Shown piece by piece: positions 44,781 to 55,659 of a DNA stretch of 64,000 bases (its first letter is position 1; each line of letters opens with the position of its first letter). A program made the translations under genes and the position numbers. The DNA is taken from contig CP028150.1 in NCBI GenBank assembly GCA_003028315.1, positions 1,674,001-1,738,000 of the forward strand. Direction: 5' to 3'. The notes beneath the pieces were generated by a model. That model had not been told where the DNA came from. It did no database searches and was given only the letters and a program-made list of their open reading frames with translations. Source of the stretch: Neisseria mucosa (GTDB lineage Bacteria; Pseudomonadota; Gammaproteobacteria; Burkholderiales; Neisseriaceae).

Positions 44781-44799
44781 GTTTCATAATATCTGAAAC
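44781..44799 (+). promoter_or_regulatory. Candidate operator between nsrR and the hemerythrin gene
   Basis: GTTTCA-N7-TGAAAC is a dyad with six-base arms, sited in the divergent control region between nsrR and the hemerythrin-like gene. Whether NsrR or another regulator binds is not known. A second AT-rich dyad (TTGATAAT...ATAATCAA, 44822-44848) lies just before the start codon. Confidence 0.4.
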
Positions 44800-44853
44800 A
44801 TTTGAATTAATCCAGTGCAGTTTGATAATTTATTATCATTATAATCAAATATT

Positions 44854-45234
44854 ATGAAGCCGTTAAAACGCCACCCAGCACTTATCGAACTTTCCCGCGA
44901 ACACCATCACGCCCTTTCACTCTGCGTCCGCCTCCTGCGCGCGCCCGCTGAAAGCCATCGAACAGAGCTTGAAGCCCATTTCCTTGAATTGGAACCGCAT
45001 TTTGTCGAAGAAGAAACCATGTTCGCCCCGCATTGGCAGAATATTCCCGTTGCGATGCGCGAACGTTTCGAAGCCGAACACGCCAAACTGCGCAGCATGA
45101 TGGCAAATCCTGAATATCTTAACGAAGCATGGAACAAAGACTTTGCCGTTACTCTGCGCGACCATGCCCGTTTTGAAGAACGCGAACTGTTTCCCGCAGT
45201 CGAGCCGTTTTTGCCGGAACCCGAAGGAATCTGA
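44854..45234 (+). CDS. Hemerythrin-like HHE-domain protein
   Basis: A 126-residue cytoplasmic protein with the histidine/glutamate pattern of hemerythrin-like diiron proteins: SREHHHALSL, EPHFVEEETMFAPHW, EAEHAKLR and DHARFEERELFPAVE. These helices would hold a diiron site binding O2 or NO. It is shorter than DnrN/RIC (Fe-S repair) and lacks that protein's N-terminal cysteines. The position between nsrR and nnrS suggests a part in NO handling. Confidence 0.8.
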   Translation: MKPLKRHPALIELSREHHHALSLCVRLLRAPAESHRTELEAHFLELEPHFVEEETMFAPHWQNIPVAMRERFEAEHAKLRSMMANPEYLNEAWNKDFAVTLRDHARFEERELFPAVEPFLPEPEGI

Positions 45235-45240
45235 TAAAAA

Positions 45241-45291
45241 AGGTCGTCTGAAAAGTCCAAAAGCACGATTTTAGCGTTTTCAGACGACCCT
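45241..45291 (+). terminator. Inverted DUS pair between the hemerythrin gene and nnrS
   Basis: AGGTCGTCTGAAAA pairs with TTTTCAGACGACCCT with a 22-base loop and one mismatch. It may partly uncouple nnrS from the upstream gene. Confidence 0.6.
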
Positions 45292-45345
45292 CCTGTTTAT
45301 TCAAACCTAAAACAAACCATTCAAAAAGCAAACCAAGGAACTACC

Positions 45346-46503
45346 ATGACCGCCTTTTTCAAACACCCTGTTTGGGCAATGGCATTCCGCCCGTTTTACT
45401 CGCTGGCGGCACTATACGGCGCACTCTCCATCCTGCTTTGGGGCTTCGGCTATACGGGTACGCCCGAATTGTCCGGCTTGTACTGGCACGCCCATGAGAT
45501 GATCTGGGGCTATGCCGGACTCGTCGTCATTGCCTTCCTATTGACCGCCGTTGCCACTTGGACGGGGCAGCCGCCCACGCGCGGCGGCGTTTTGGCAGGA
45601 TTGACCGCATTTTGGTTGGCAGCAAGAATTGCCGTTTTCATTCCGGGCTGGGGTGCAACCGCCAGCGGCATACTCGGCACGCTGTTTTTTTGGTACGGCG
45701 CAGTTTGCATGGCATTGCCCGTCATCCGTTCCAAAAACAAACGCAACTACGTCGCCGTATTCGCCATCGTCGTCCTAGGCTGCACGCACGCCGCATTCCA
45801 CTTCCAACTGCATGCCGGAAACGCATCTGCACTGCTCAGCGGGCTGCAGTCCGGTCTGATTATGGTCTCAGGCTTTATCGGCCTTATCGGCATGCGGATT
45901 ATTTCCTTCTTTACCTCCAAACGCCTGAATGTTCCGCAAATCCCCAGTCCGATGTGGGTCGCGCACGCGTCCCTCTGGCTGCCCATGCTGACTGCCATGC
46001 TGATGGCGCACCATGCCCTGCCTTGGCTTTCATCTGCTTTTGCCTTTGCAGCGGGCGTAATTTTTACCGTACAGGTTTACCGCTGGTGGTATAAAGCCGT
46101 TCTGAAAGAACCGATGCTGTGGATTTTGTTCGCAGGCTATTTGTTCACAGGATTGGGATTGATTGCCATCGGTGCTTCCTACTTTCACGGCTCTTTCCTT
46201 AATCTTGGCGTACATCTCATCGGCGTTGGCGGTATCGGCGTCCTGACATTGGGCATGATGGCGCGCACCGCGCTCGGGCATACCGGCAACTCCATCTATC
46301 CACCGCCCAAATCCGTACCCGTCGCCTTTTGGCTGATGATAGCCGCCACTGTCATCCGCATCATTGCAACCTTCGTCAGCGGCACCGGTTACACCCACAG
46401 CATCCGCACTTCCGCAGTCTTGTTTGCCCTGTCCTTGCTGCTTTACGCATGGAAATACATCCCTTGGCTCATCCGCCCGCGTTTGGACGGTAAACCGGGT
46501 TAA
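45346..46503 (+). CDS. nnrS: NnrS family haem-copper membrane protein
   Basis: A 385-residue protein with about twelve membrane helices. Early marks are FRPFYSLAALYG and the histidine-rich GLYWHAHEMIWGYAG. Further histidines (CTHAAFHFQLHAG, MAHHALPW) are likely haem/metal ligands. NnrS protects against NO during denitrification. It closes the nsrR/hemerythrin/nnrS cluster and is followed by a DUS hairpin and an IS. Confidence 0.93.
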   Translation: MTAFFKHPVWAMAFRPFYSLAALYGALSILLWGFGYTGTPELSGLYWHAHEMIWGYAGLVVIAFLLTAVATWTGQPPTRGGVLAGLTAFWLAARIAVFIPGWGATASGILGTLFFWYGAVCMALPVIRSKNKRNYVAVFAIVVLGCTHAAFHFQLHAGNASALLSGLQSGLIMVSGFIGLIGMRIISFFTSKRLNVPQIPSPMWVAHASLWLPMLTAMLMAHHALPWLSSAFAFAAGVIFTVQVYRWWYKAVLKEPMLWILFAGYLFTGLGLIAIGASYFHGSFLNLGVHLIGVGGIGVLTLGMMARTALGHTGNSIYPPPKSVPVAFWLMIAATVIRIIATFVSGTGYTHSIRTSAVLFALSLLLYAWKYIPWLIRPRLDGKPG

Positions 46504-46522
46504 TTAAACCAAGCATATTAAA

Positions 46523-46568
46523 CGAAAGGTCGTCTGAAACCTGTTTTAAGGTTTCAGACGACCTTTCG
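46523..46568 (+). terminator. Inverted DUS pair after nnrS, abutting the IS
   Basis: CGAAAGGTCGTCTGAAAC pairs with its complement, whose last base (46568) directly precedes the IS left end. Confidence 0.75.
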
Positions 46569-47446
46569 TGTAGAAATCAGTAGCGTTGTTTACAGTATTT
46601 CCAGGAGAATACTGAAACATGAACATGCACAAAAACACCCGCCTCACCCCGCACCACCGACAAGCCATTTGGCTGGCCTACACGCAGGGGAAGGAAAGCG
46701 TCACCTCCCTGGCACGCCGCTACCAAGTCAGCCGCGTCACCATTTACCGCGCCCTTAAAGCCGCAAGGGCCAAGCTGCTCAAACCGCAAACCAGTACCAA
46801 CAACCGTTTCAAACAGGCAAAGTACGGAATGAAACGCCTGGCCAAGGTAGAACGCAGCATTCAGGAAAAACTCAAAAAGCAGGCCAAACGCTACAATAAA
46901 TCCTACCCCGGAGAGATGGTACATCTCGACACCAAACGGCTGCCACTGCTCAAAGGGCAGAAAGCTACCGATAAGCGGGATTACCTGTTTGTCGCCATCG
47001 ACGATTTCTCAAGGGAGCTATACGCCGCCATTTTGCCGGACAAAACCGCAGACAGCGCCGCCAAGTTTCTGACCGAACACCTGATTGATCCCTGCCCATA
47101 CCTGATTGAGTGCGTTTACTCCGACAACGGTACGGAATACAAAGGCTCGGCCAACCATGCTTTCGGTGTAGCCTGTTACGAGAACGGGATTGGTCAAAAG
47201 TTTACCCGGGTTGCCCGTCCGCAGACCAACGGTAAGGCGGAGCGGGTTATCCGTACCCTGATGGAGATGTGGCATGAGAAACAGTCGTTTGAGAGTCCGG
47301 AACATCGGCAAAAGGAGTTGTGCCGCTTTGTTAATTTTTATAACACTGTGAAGCCACACCGCAGTTTGAACGGCGATACGCCGTTTGAGGTCTTGCAGGC
47401 TTATTTTTCTCAACCTGTGGTGTAAACAACGCGACGATTTTCTACA
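46569..47446 (+). mobile_element. Complete IS of the IS481 type
   Basis: An 878-bp element with imperfect 26-base terminal inverted repeats, at 46569-46594 (starting TGTAGAAATC and ending GTTGTTTACA) and 47421-47446 (starting TGTAAACAAC and ending TTCTACA). They enclose one transposase gene, whose stop codon lies in the right repeat. No target-site duplication is visible: the left flank is the nnrS terminator hairpin and the right flank is a truncated pilC. This points to insertion followed by deletion. Confidence 0.85.
46619..47425 (+). CDS. IS481-like DDE transposase
   Basis: A 268-residue transposase, apparently intact. An N-terminal helix-turn-helix (SVTSLARRYQVSRVTIYRALKA) is followed by an rve integrase core with the acidic residues in MVHLDTKRLP, VYSDNGTEY and NGKAERVIRTL. 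A ribosome-binding site AGGAGA lies 12 bases upstream. Its DDE spacing and single-ORF layout fit IS481. Confidence 0.88.
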   Translation: MNMHKNTRLTPHHRQAIWLAYTQGKESVTSLARRYQVSRVTIYRALKAARAKLLKPQTSTNNRFKQAKYGMKRLAKVERSIQEKLKKQAKRYNKSYPGEMVHLDTKRLPLLKGQKATDKRDYLFVAIDDFSRELYAAILPDKTADSAAKFLTEHLIDPCPYLIECVYSDNGTEYKGSANHAFGVACYENGIGQKFTRVARPQTNGKAERVIRTLMEMWHEKQSFESPEHRQKELCRFVNFYNTVKPHRSLNGDTPFEVLQAYFSQPVV

Positions 47447-48036
47447 TGCAGAAAAACTGCACGACAAGTTGGCATCGCCGTCAGACATCATGACGACATA
47501 AGACTTCTGACAGCGGTATTTGATATTCGGCATCACCGTTGTGGCGACAACCTCGTAATAACGGCGGGTAGAAGGCGTATAGCCAGACGGACTCATACCG
47601 TCCACCAGGGTTTTCATCTGCTCCCATGAAGTATTGAATGTTTCATCCCCGTTGGTGTAATTCTTTTTGGTACGCTTTTTGGGATCTGCGTTGTTTGGAT
47701 CGTTTTCGGTATTGACCAAAGCCCGCAAGCCCCAGTTGAATTTATCTTTATGCTCATCCAAAACGGCATGCAACGCTTCTTTCGTTACTTCCATCCGCGT
47801 TTTATTGGTACCACCTCCTGCCCCCATCCCATACTCCCGGAGTTATCAATAAAAAACATAATGTTATGTTTAATTTTTGGCTGCTCGATAATCTGAGATT
47901 CGTTTTGCAGGTAAAGCGGGGTTTTGGCAAATTGCGCTTGCGCTTGCGATGCTGCACCCATCAGAGCGAGTGCGGAGGCGATGCTGTAAATCATCGGACG
48001 GACGGTACCGGGGAAACGTGAAGGATTGTTTTTCAT
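47447..48036 (-). pseudogene. pilC: pilC/pilY1 5' remnant, frameshifted and cut by the IS
   Basis: The first ~195 codons of a PilC-type pilus tip adhesin. The signal peptide region is MKNNPSRFPGTVRPMIYSIASALALMGAASQAQAQ, shown here as two parts: MKNNPSRFPGTVRPM and IYSIASALALMGAASQAQA. The mature start FAKTPLYLQNESQ and the VWA metal site FFIDNSGSM follow. At 47821-47825 a tract of five Gs (coding strand) is one base short: with six Gs the frame continues as GSMGWGAGGGTNKTRMEVTK and runs on through ALHAVLDEHKDKFNWGLRAL and SYVVMMSDGDANLS to the IS border. The remaining ~800 codons are absent. It cannot make a functional adhesin. Confidence 0.85.
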
Positions 48037-48440
48037 AATGCGTTCTTTTTTCATAAAATTGTCGGTTGACGGATGATGACGTTGTTTTTATTTTCTCGGA
48101 ATGCGATTCTAACATTTACAATGTCATTTATGTGCAGTTCCGAATATTTTTTTGCCTGATACAGGGGACAAATGGTGAAAATGAAACAGACCGCATGATT
48201 ATTAAGGTAGAAACTATCTTAGGATACAACTTGAACGATGCGTCTTTTTGACGTAGAATGCATTGCTTCTACGGCATAGGCAGCTATGCCTGAAAAAGCA
48301 CGTTACGCAGCAAAATCAAGGCTGCGGGGCGTGTTTTTTTTTAGCCGATATTTTCTCAGGCGGTCTTTTTTGTAAACAATTTTCAGACGACCCCTGCCCG
48401 TTTCTGCAAACCGACCATCATCAGGCAAACAGGATTCATC
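48037..48440. other. Region between the pilC remnant and carA
   Basis: The left ~230 bases hold the former pilC promoter region and nothing else recognised. The right part holds the carA leader with its hairpins and a reversed DUS at 48381-48391. Confidence 0.5.
48273..48342 (+). promoter_or_regulatory. carA leader: hairpin plus intrinsic terminator
   Basis: GGCATAG-GCAG-CTATGCC (48273-48290) is a perfect seven-base-pair hairpin. It is followed by CACG-N3-CGCAGC (48299-48311) pairing with GCTGCG-N3-CGTG (48321-48333), then nine Ts. A terminator about 100 bases ahead of a start codon implies transcription attenuation. TTGACG at 48249-48254 could be the -35 of its promoter. No leader peptide is evident. 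Confidence 0.6.
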
Positions 48441-49571
48441 ATGACCACTCCGGCTCTTCTCGTTCTCGCTGACGGCAGCGTATTTCACGGCACATCAATC
48501 GGTTACGAAGGTTCGACTTCCGGCGAAGTCGTGTTCAACACTTCCATGACCGGCTATCAGGAAATCCTGACCGACCCGTCCTACTGCAAACAAATCGTTA
48601 CCCTCACTTACCCCCACATCGGTAATACCGGCACCAACGCCGAAGACGAAGAAAGCCGCAGCGTTTATGCCGCAGGCTTGATTATCCGCGACCTGCCGCT
48701 CTTGCACAGCAACTTCCGCGCCTCCGAAAGCCTGCACGACTATCTGGTGCGCAACAAAACCGTCGCCATTGCCGAAATCGACACCCGCCGCCTGACCACG
48801 CTGCTGCGTGAAAAAGGCGCACAAGGCGGCGCAATTCTGACCGGCGCGGACGCCACGGTTGAAAAAGCGCAAGAACTCATCGCCGCGTTCGGCAGCATGG
48901 TTGGAAAAGACTTGGCAAAAGAAGTTTCCTGCCAAGAAGCCTACGAATGGACCGAAGGCGAATGGGCGCTGGGCAAAGGTTTCGTTACTCCTGCCGAACA
49001 ACCATTCCACGTCGTCGCCTACGATTTCGGCGTGAAAACCAACATCCTGCGTATGCTCGCCGCACGAGGCTGCCGCCTGACCGTCGTCCCCGGCCAAACC
49101 AGCGCGGAAGACGTGTTGGCACTCAATCCCGACGGCGTGTTCCTCTCCAACGGCCCCGGCGACCCCGAGCCATGCACCTACGCCATCGAAGCCGTGCAAA
49201 AACTGATGGCAAGTGGCAAACCCATCTTCGGCATCTGCCTGGGACACCAGCTCATCAGCCTCGCCATCGGCGCAAAAACCTTGAAAATGCACTTCAGCCA
49301 CCACGGCGCGAACCACCCCGTGCAAGACTTAGATAGCGGCAAAGTCGTTATCACCAGCCAAAACCACGGCTTCGCCGTCGATGCCGACACCCTGCCCGCC
49401 AACGCAAGAATTACCCACAAATCCTTGTTCGACAATACCTTGCAAGGCATCGAGCTGACCGACAAACCCGTGTTCTGCTTCCAAGGCCACCCCGAAGCCA
49501 GCCCCGGCCCGCAGGATGTCAGCTATCTGTTTGACAAATTCATTGACAATATGAAAGCGGCAAAACAATAA
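48441..49571 (+). CDS. carA: Carbamoyl-phosphate synthase small chain
   Basis: A 376-residue glutaminase subunit that feeds ammonia to CarB for pyrimidine and arginine synthesis. The CPSase small-chain N-domain (GEVVFNTSMTGYQEILTDPSYCKQ) is followed by a class I amidotransferase: catalytic Cys in FGICLGHQL, and His/Glu in FQGHPEASPGPQD. carB lies 2.6 kb downstream rather than adjacent, an arrangement known from gonococci and meningococci. Confidence 0.97.
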   Translation: MTTPALLVLADGSVFHGTSIGYEGSTSGEVVFNTSMTGYQEILTDPSYCKQIVTLTYPHIGNTGTNAEDEESRSVYAAGLIIRDLPLLHSNFRASESLHDYLVRNKTVAIAEIDTRRLTTLLREKGAQGGAILTGADATVEKAQELIAAFGSMVGKDLAKEVSCQEAYEWTEGEWALGKGFVTPAEQPFHVVAYDFGVKTNILRMLAARGCRLTVVPGQTSAEDVLALNPDGVFLSNGPGDPEPCTYAIEAVQKLMASGKPIFGICLGHQLISLAIGAKTLKMHFSHHGANHPVQDLDSGKVVITSQNHGFAVDADTLPANARITHKSLFDNTLQGIELTDKPVFCFQGHPEASPGPQDVSYLFDKFIDNMKAAKQ

Positions 49572-49577
49572 GCCGCC

Positions 49578-49684
49578 TTTTCAGACGACTTTTCCACTCA
49601 ACAAAGGTCGTCTGAAACCCGATAAAACCAAAAATATAAAAACAAAAATTCAGACGACCCCTCAGCATAAAACGTCGTCTGAAA
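49578..49684. repeat. Cluster of four DUS-like copies behind carA
   Basis: Copies at ~49579-49590 (reverse), 49604-49616 (forward), 49649-49659 (reverse) and 49672-49684 (forward, lacking the leading AGG) alternate in orientation. Any neighbouring pair could form a hairpin, so several alternative stems compete. Confidence 0.7.
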
Positions 49685-49718
49685 AATCCCCCCAACCCTC
49701 AAATCAGAAAGGAAAACC

Positions 49719-49976
49719 ATGACTGAAAAACAAATGCGCGTACTCTCCGTCGTCGCTACCCTGACCGCAGTGGGCATGTACGTTTCCTACATCCCGCAAA
49801 TCCAAAACAACCTCGCGGGCAACCCCGGCTCGCCGCTGCAACCCCTCGTCGCCGCCATCAACTGCACATTATGGGTTGCCTACGGCTTTTTGAAAGAAAA
49901 ACGCGACTACCCCGTCATGCTGGCAAACGCCCCCGGTATCATTTTGAGCTTGATTACCTTTATCACCAGCTTTTAA
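49719..49976 (+). CDS. SemiSWEET-type sugar transporter
   Basis: An 85-residue protein with three predicted membrane helices, the half-transporter layout of bacterial SemiSWEETs, which dimerise to pass sugars. The PQ-loop motif is YIPQIQNN in the first helix, and NCTLWVAYGFLKEKRDYPV and NAPGIILSLITF form the others. AGGAAAACC precedes the start. It lies in the carA-carB spacer. Confidence 0.85.
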   Translation: MTEKQMRVLSVVATLTAVGMYVSYIPQIQNNLAGNPGSPLQPLVAAINCTLWVAYGFLKEKRDYPVMLANAPGIILSLITFITSF

Positions 49977-50078
49977 GGAAGTTTTCCGACGGCTTGTGCA
50001 AAATAAAAACGTAAAAGGTCGTCTGAAAAAAGAAAAAAGATTGTCATCAAGGGGTTTCCCACACCTAATAATAAAAAA

Positions 50079-50468
50079 ATGAACCCGTCCGAAAAACTAT
50101 TGACCACCGACAACCCCGCCCTGCATCAACGTGCCAAAGCCATGCGTCAAGAAATGAGCGAGGCGGAAGCAAAATTGTGGCAGTACCTGCGGGCAGGCCG
50201 TCTGAACGGCTATAAATTCCGCCGCCAGCAGCCGATGGGAAATTATATTGTTGATTTTATGTGCGTAACGCCCAAGCTGATTGTCGAAGCAGACGGCGGG
50301 CAGCACACAGAACAAGCCGCATACGACCACGCGCGGACAGCATATCTCAACAGCTTGGGCTTTACCGTGCTGCGTTTTTGGAACCACGAGATTTTGCAGC
50401 AGACAAACGACGTACTGGCGGAAATCCTGCGCGTGTTGCAAAAATTGGAAAAGCAGCCTGCACGGTAG
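50079..50468 (+). CDS. DUF559 endonuclease-like protein
   Basis: A 129-residue protein of the Vsr-like DUF559 family: RAKAMRQEMSEAEAKLWQYLR, FRRQQPMGNYIVDF, and LIVEADGGQH, which gives the E/D-x-D and Q-H nuclease-like pattern, then FTVLRFWNHEIL. The fold is that of very-short-patch repair endonucleases, but members have no firmly established role. A minor-dialect DUS (AGGCCGTCTGAA, 50196-50207) lies in the gene. There is only a weak ribosome-binding site. Confidence 0.8.
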   Translation: MNPSEKLLTTDNPALHQRAKAMRQEMSEAEAKLWQYLRAGRLNGYKFRRQQPMGNYIVDFMCVTPKLIVEADGGQHTEQAAYDHARTAYLNSLGFTVLRFWNHEILQQTNDVLAEILRVLQKLEKQPAR

Positions 50469-50537
50469 CAGACGGCTGATTTTGATTGGATTTTTGAAAA
50501 TAATAGGATACCGGCTGCCTGAATTGAGCATTTATAA

Positions 50538-51057
50538 AGGTCGTCTGAAAAGCAAAAAACAGCACGCACAACCCCTATTTTGTTTGCAGAATCCTTAACT
50601 CCAGCAAATACCCCGTCCTCTCTCCCATGGGAGAGAGTTAGAGAAAGGGCAACAAGCCGCAAGGCTTGTATTTGGGAGATTTAGGTGTTGGGAAAGGTTG
50701 CCGCAACTTGGAGAATACCCTCTCCCCAACCCTCCCCCACGGGGGAGGGAGCGGATTGCAGCAGGTTTTACGGTTGCTGGCGGTTTGAAAAGCAACTTGG
50801 ATCTACAACCGTTGACTTTAGGTCGTCTGAAAAATAAAAAAGCAGCCTGTACAACCTATTTTCCTTGTGGAATCCTTAATCCCAACAGCCGCCCCGTCCT
50901 CTCTCCCGTGGGAGAGAGTTAGAGAGAGGGCAACAAGCCGCAAGGCTTGTATTTGGGAGATTTAGGTGTTGAGAAAGGTTGCCGCCATTTTGGGAATGCC
51001 CTCTCCCCAGCCCTCCCCACGGGGGAGGGGGCAGGTTGCAGCAGATTCAAGTATTAC
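50538..51057. repeat. Two tandem ~240-280-bp units, each starting with a DUS
   Basis: Unit 1 (50538-50819) and unit 2 (50820-51057) share, in order, a DUS, an A-rich run, CAACCYATTTT, CCCCGTCCTCTCTCCC, GGGAGAGAGTTAGAGA, GGGCAACAAGCCGCAAGGCT, TTGGGAGATTTAGGTGTTG and CCCTCTCCCC...CACGGGGGAGG. Each unit contains hairpins (CTCTCCC/GGGAGAG; CCTCCCC/GGGGAGG). They differ at scattered positions and by length, so the duplication is not fresh. Confidence 0.8.
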
Positions 51058-51179
51058 AGGTCGTCTGAAAAAGAATGCCCGAAATATCAACAGCAGGAAT
51101 TTTTCAGGTAGCCTTTTATCGCAAGGCAGATGGAAAAAACGCCGCGAGCGTTTTTTCAGACGACCTTTGAACCCATCGG

Positions 51180-51271
51180 TAGGGTGTGTGCCGCAAGGCA
51201 CGCACGCGGTGGGTTGGGGTTGCAGGGAAAATGGAGAACGCGTGCGTGCGTGTGTACCGCACACACCCTAC
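51180..51271. repeat. Inverted repeat with TAGGGTGTGTG ends
   Basis: TAGGGTGTGTG at 51180-51190 and CACACACCCTA near 51261-51271 bound a palindrome-like element, with inner stems of alternating CGTGCG/CGCACG. This type of sequence is familiar as a dispersed Neisseria repeat. It sits directly upstream of the AT-rich membrane protein gene. Confidence 0.6.
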
Positions 51272-51316
51272 ATGTGAGCTACGGCTTATTTTTTGAAAAA
51301 TAGAAAGATTAGATCT

Positions 51317-52129
51317 ATGTATTTACATATAAATATAGAAAAACTCATAAAAACCATTGATAAATACTTTATTTCAGATAAGCGTAATAAAATATTCATT
51401 ACTATTTTATTCTTAATATTAACAATAATACTTCATTTCTTTAGCGTACTTTATGTAATTTATCAAAAACATGATTTTCTTACTTGGACAATATTATTTA
51501 TTTTACTTTTTCTTATATTGCATATTGTGTACTCAAATATTTATATAAATGAAACAAATCTTGTATCTAATGAAAAAATTACTGATGAATCTGGTCATAC
51601 TTACATTTCAGATAAATCACCCCAACATCTTTCTTTATTTCCATTCATAATTTTAGTGGGTTTATCTATTATTATTCTGTATGTTTGTAATATGAGCAGA
51701 ATAAATAATGAATTAAATATATACAAAATTTCACTACATTTACTTAGTGGCGCAATCACAGCTATTTTATTCCATCTTGCATACTATCAAATAGCCCCTT
51801 ACGTACTAAACAAGATTGTAATAAAAAAAGTGATGAATTCAGGAAAATTAGCAGTTCTAGATCGTAACAATGATGATTGTGGAAAAACTTTTCCCGTCCA
51901 AAGAGAAATATATGACAAAATTATTTTTAAGTTTTTGTTTTTTATAATACTATATTGCGCGCTTGTTTTGTTACTTGTTTTCTTTAATGAAACCATCCTT
52001 CAAGATATGAATGAAACCATCCGACAAGATATGGAATATATAAAAATAAAAAAAGAGTTTTCCACTCTTTATGTCTTGTTTGGTGGATTTTTAGGAGCAG
52101 AAATAATGAACTTGTATTTTCAAAAATAG
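51317..52129 (+). CDS. AT-rich membrane protein of unknown function
   Basis: About 270 residues with five or six predicted helices (IFITILFLILTIILHFF, WTILFILLFLILHIVY, FPFIILVGLSIIILYVC, SGAITAILFHLAYYQI, FKFLFFIILYCALVLLL, YVLFGGFLGAEIMNLYF). I do not recognise it. Its base composition is far more AT-rich than the surrounding genes, and it is bounded by repeats, which suggests acquisition. A 24-base tandem duplication (51986-52009 and 52010-52033) encodes NETILQDM-NETIRQDM. The start at MYLHIN is a guess; a TTG further upstream is possible. Confidence 0.6.
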   Translation: MYLHINIEKLIKTIDKYFISDKRNKIFITILFLILTIILHFFSVLYVIYQKHDFLTWTILFILLFLILHIVYSNIYINETNLVSNEKITDESGHTYISDKSPQHLSLFPFIILVGLSIIILYVCNMSRINNELNIYKISLHLLSGAITAILFHLAYYQIAPYVLNKIVIKKVMNSGKLAVLDRNNDDCGKTFPVQREIYDKIIFKFLFFIILYCALVLLLVFFNETILQDMNETIRQDMEYIKIKKEFSTLYVLFGGFLGAEIMNLYFQK

Positions 52130-52192
52130 AATAATTATATTCTATGGTTTGTTTTATGATTTTGCATAAGTAATATATAGAAAGACCCACCC

Positions 52193-55408
<3,216 letters not shown>

Positions 55409-55432
55409 ATCTGAATCAGGTTTAGCTTAAAC

Positions 55433-55476
55433 AAAAGGTCGTCTGAAAATAAGGCTTATCTTTCAGACGACCTTTT
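55433..55476 (+). terminator. Inverted DUS pair after carB
   Basis: A 16-bp stem with a 12-base loop, ending in TTTT, 25 bases past the carB stop. Confidence 0.8.
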
Positions 55477-55537
55477 GCCATCCGCCTCCCAAACTGCTAA
55501 ACTATTTACATTATTTTTACTTGAGACATACGCACAC

Positions 55538-55597
55538 ATGAAAGACCCAGAGCAGAGCAGCATGACCGCCCGCCGTTTTTCGTGCGTATCGATATGA
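55538..55597 (+). CDS. Possible leader peptide ahead of the TerC/CBS gene
   Basis: A 19-codon frame (MKDPEQSSMTARRFSCVSI) that stops four bases before a terminator-type hairpin. It has no strong ribosome-binding site. The ORF-then-hairpin order is that of leader-peptide attenuators, but the peptide shows no run of one amino acid. Confidence 0.3.
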   Translation: MKDPEQSSMTARRFSCVSI

Positions 55598-55600
55598 ATC

Positions 55601-55630
55601 AGGCAGCTTGAGCGTTTCAGGCTGCCTTTT
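55601..55630 (+). terminator. Hairpin between the leader ORF and the TerC/CBS gene
   Basis: AGGCAGC pairs with GCTGCCT around a 13-base region that ends in a DUS-like CGTTTCAGG, followed by TTTT. It lies 30 bases ahead of the start codon. Confidence 0.55.
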
Positions 55631-55659
55631 CGCGTTTGACACAAAGGAATACAAAAATC

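Larger units (their letters stand above)
50469..51316. other. Repeat-rich non-coding part of the carA-carB spacer
   Basis: No convincing gene. Contents: a tandem duplication of a DUS-headed unit, a third DUS, a reversed DUS at ~51155, and a large inverted repeat with TAGGGTGTGTG ends. Confidence 0.65.

Noticed and set aside
44822..44848. AT-rich dyad before the hemerythrin gene as a Fur or FNR box
   Set aside because: The arms TTGATAAT/ATAATCAA are too far apart for FNR and fit Fur poorly, so no regulator is assigned.
55478..55659. yybP-ykoY Mn riboswitch ahead of the TerC/CBS gene
   Set aside because: The conserved GGGGAGUA element is missing.
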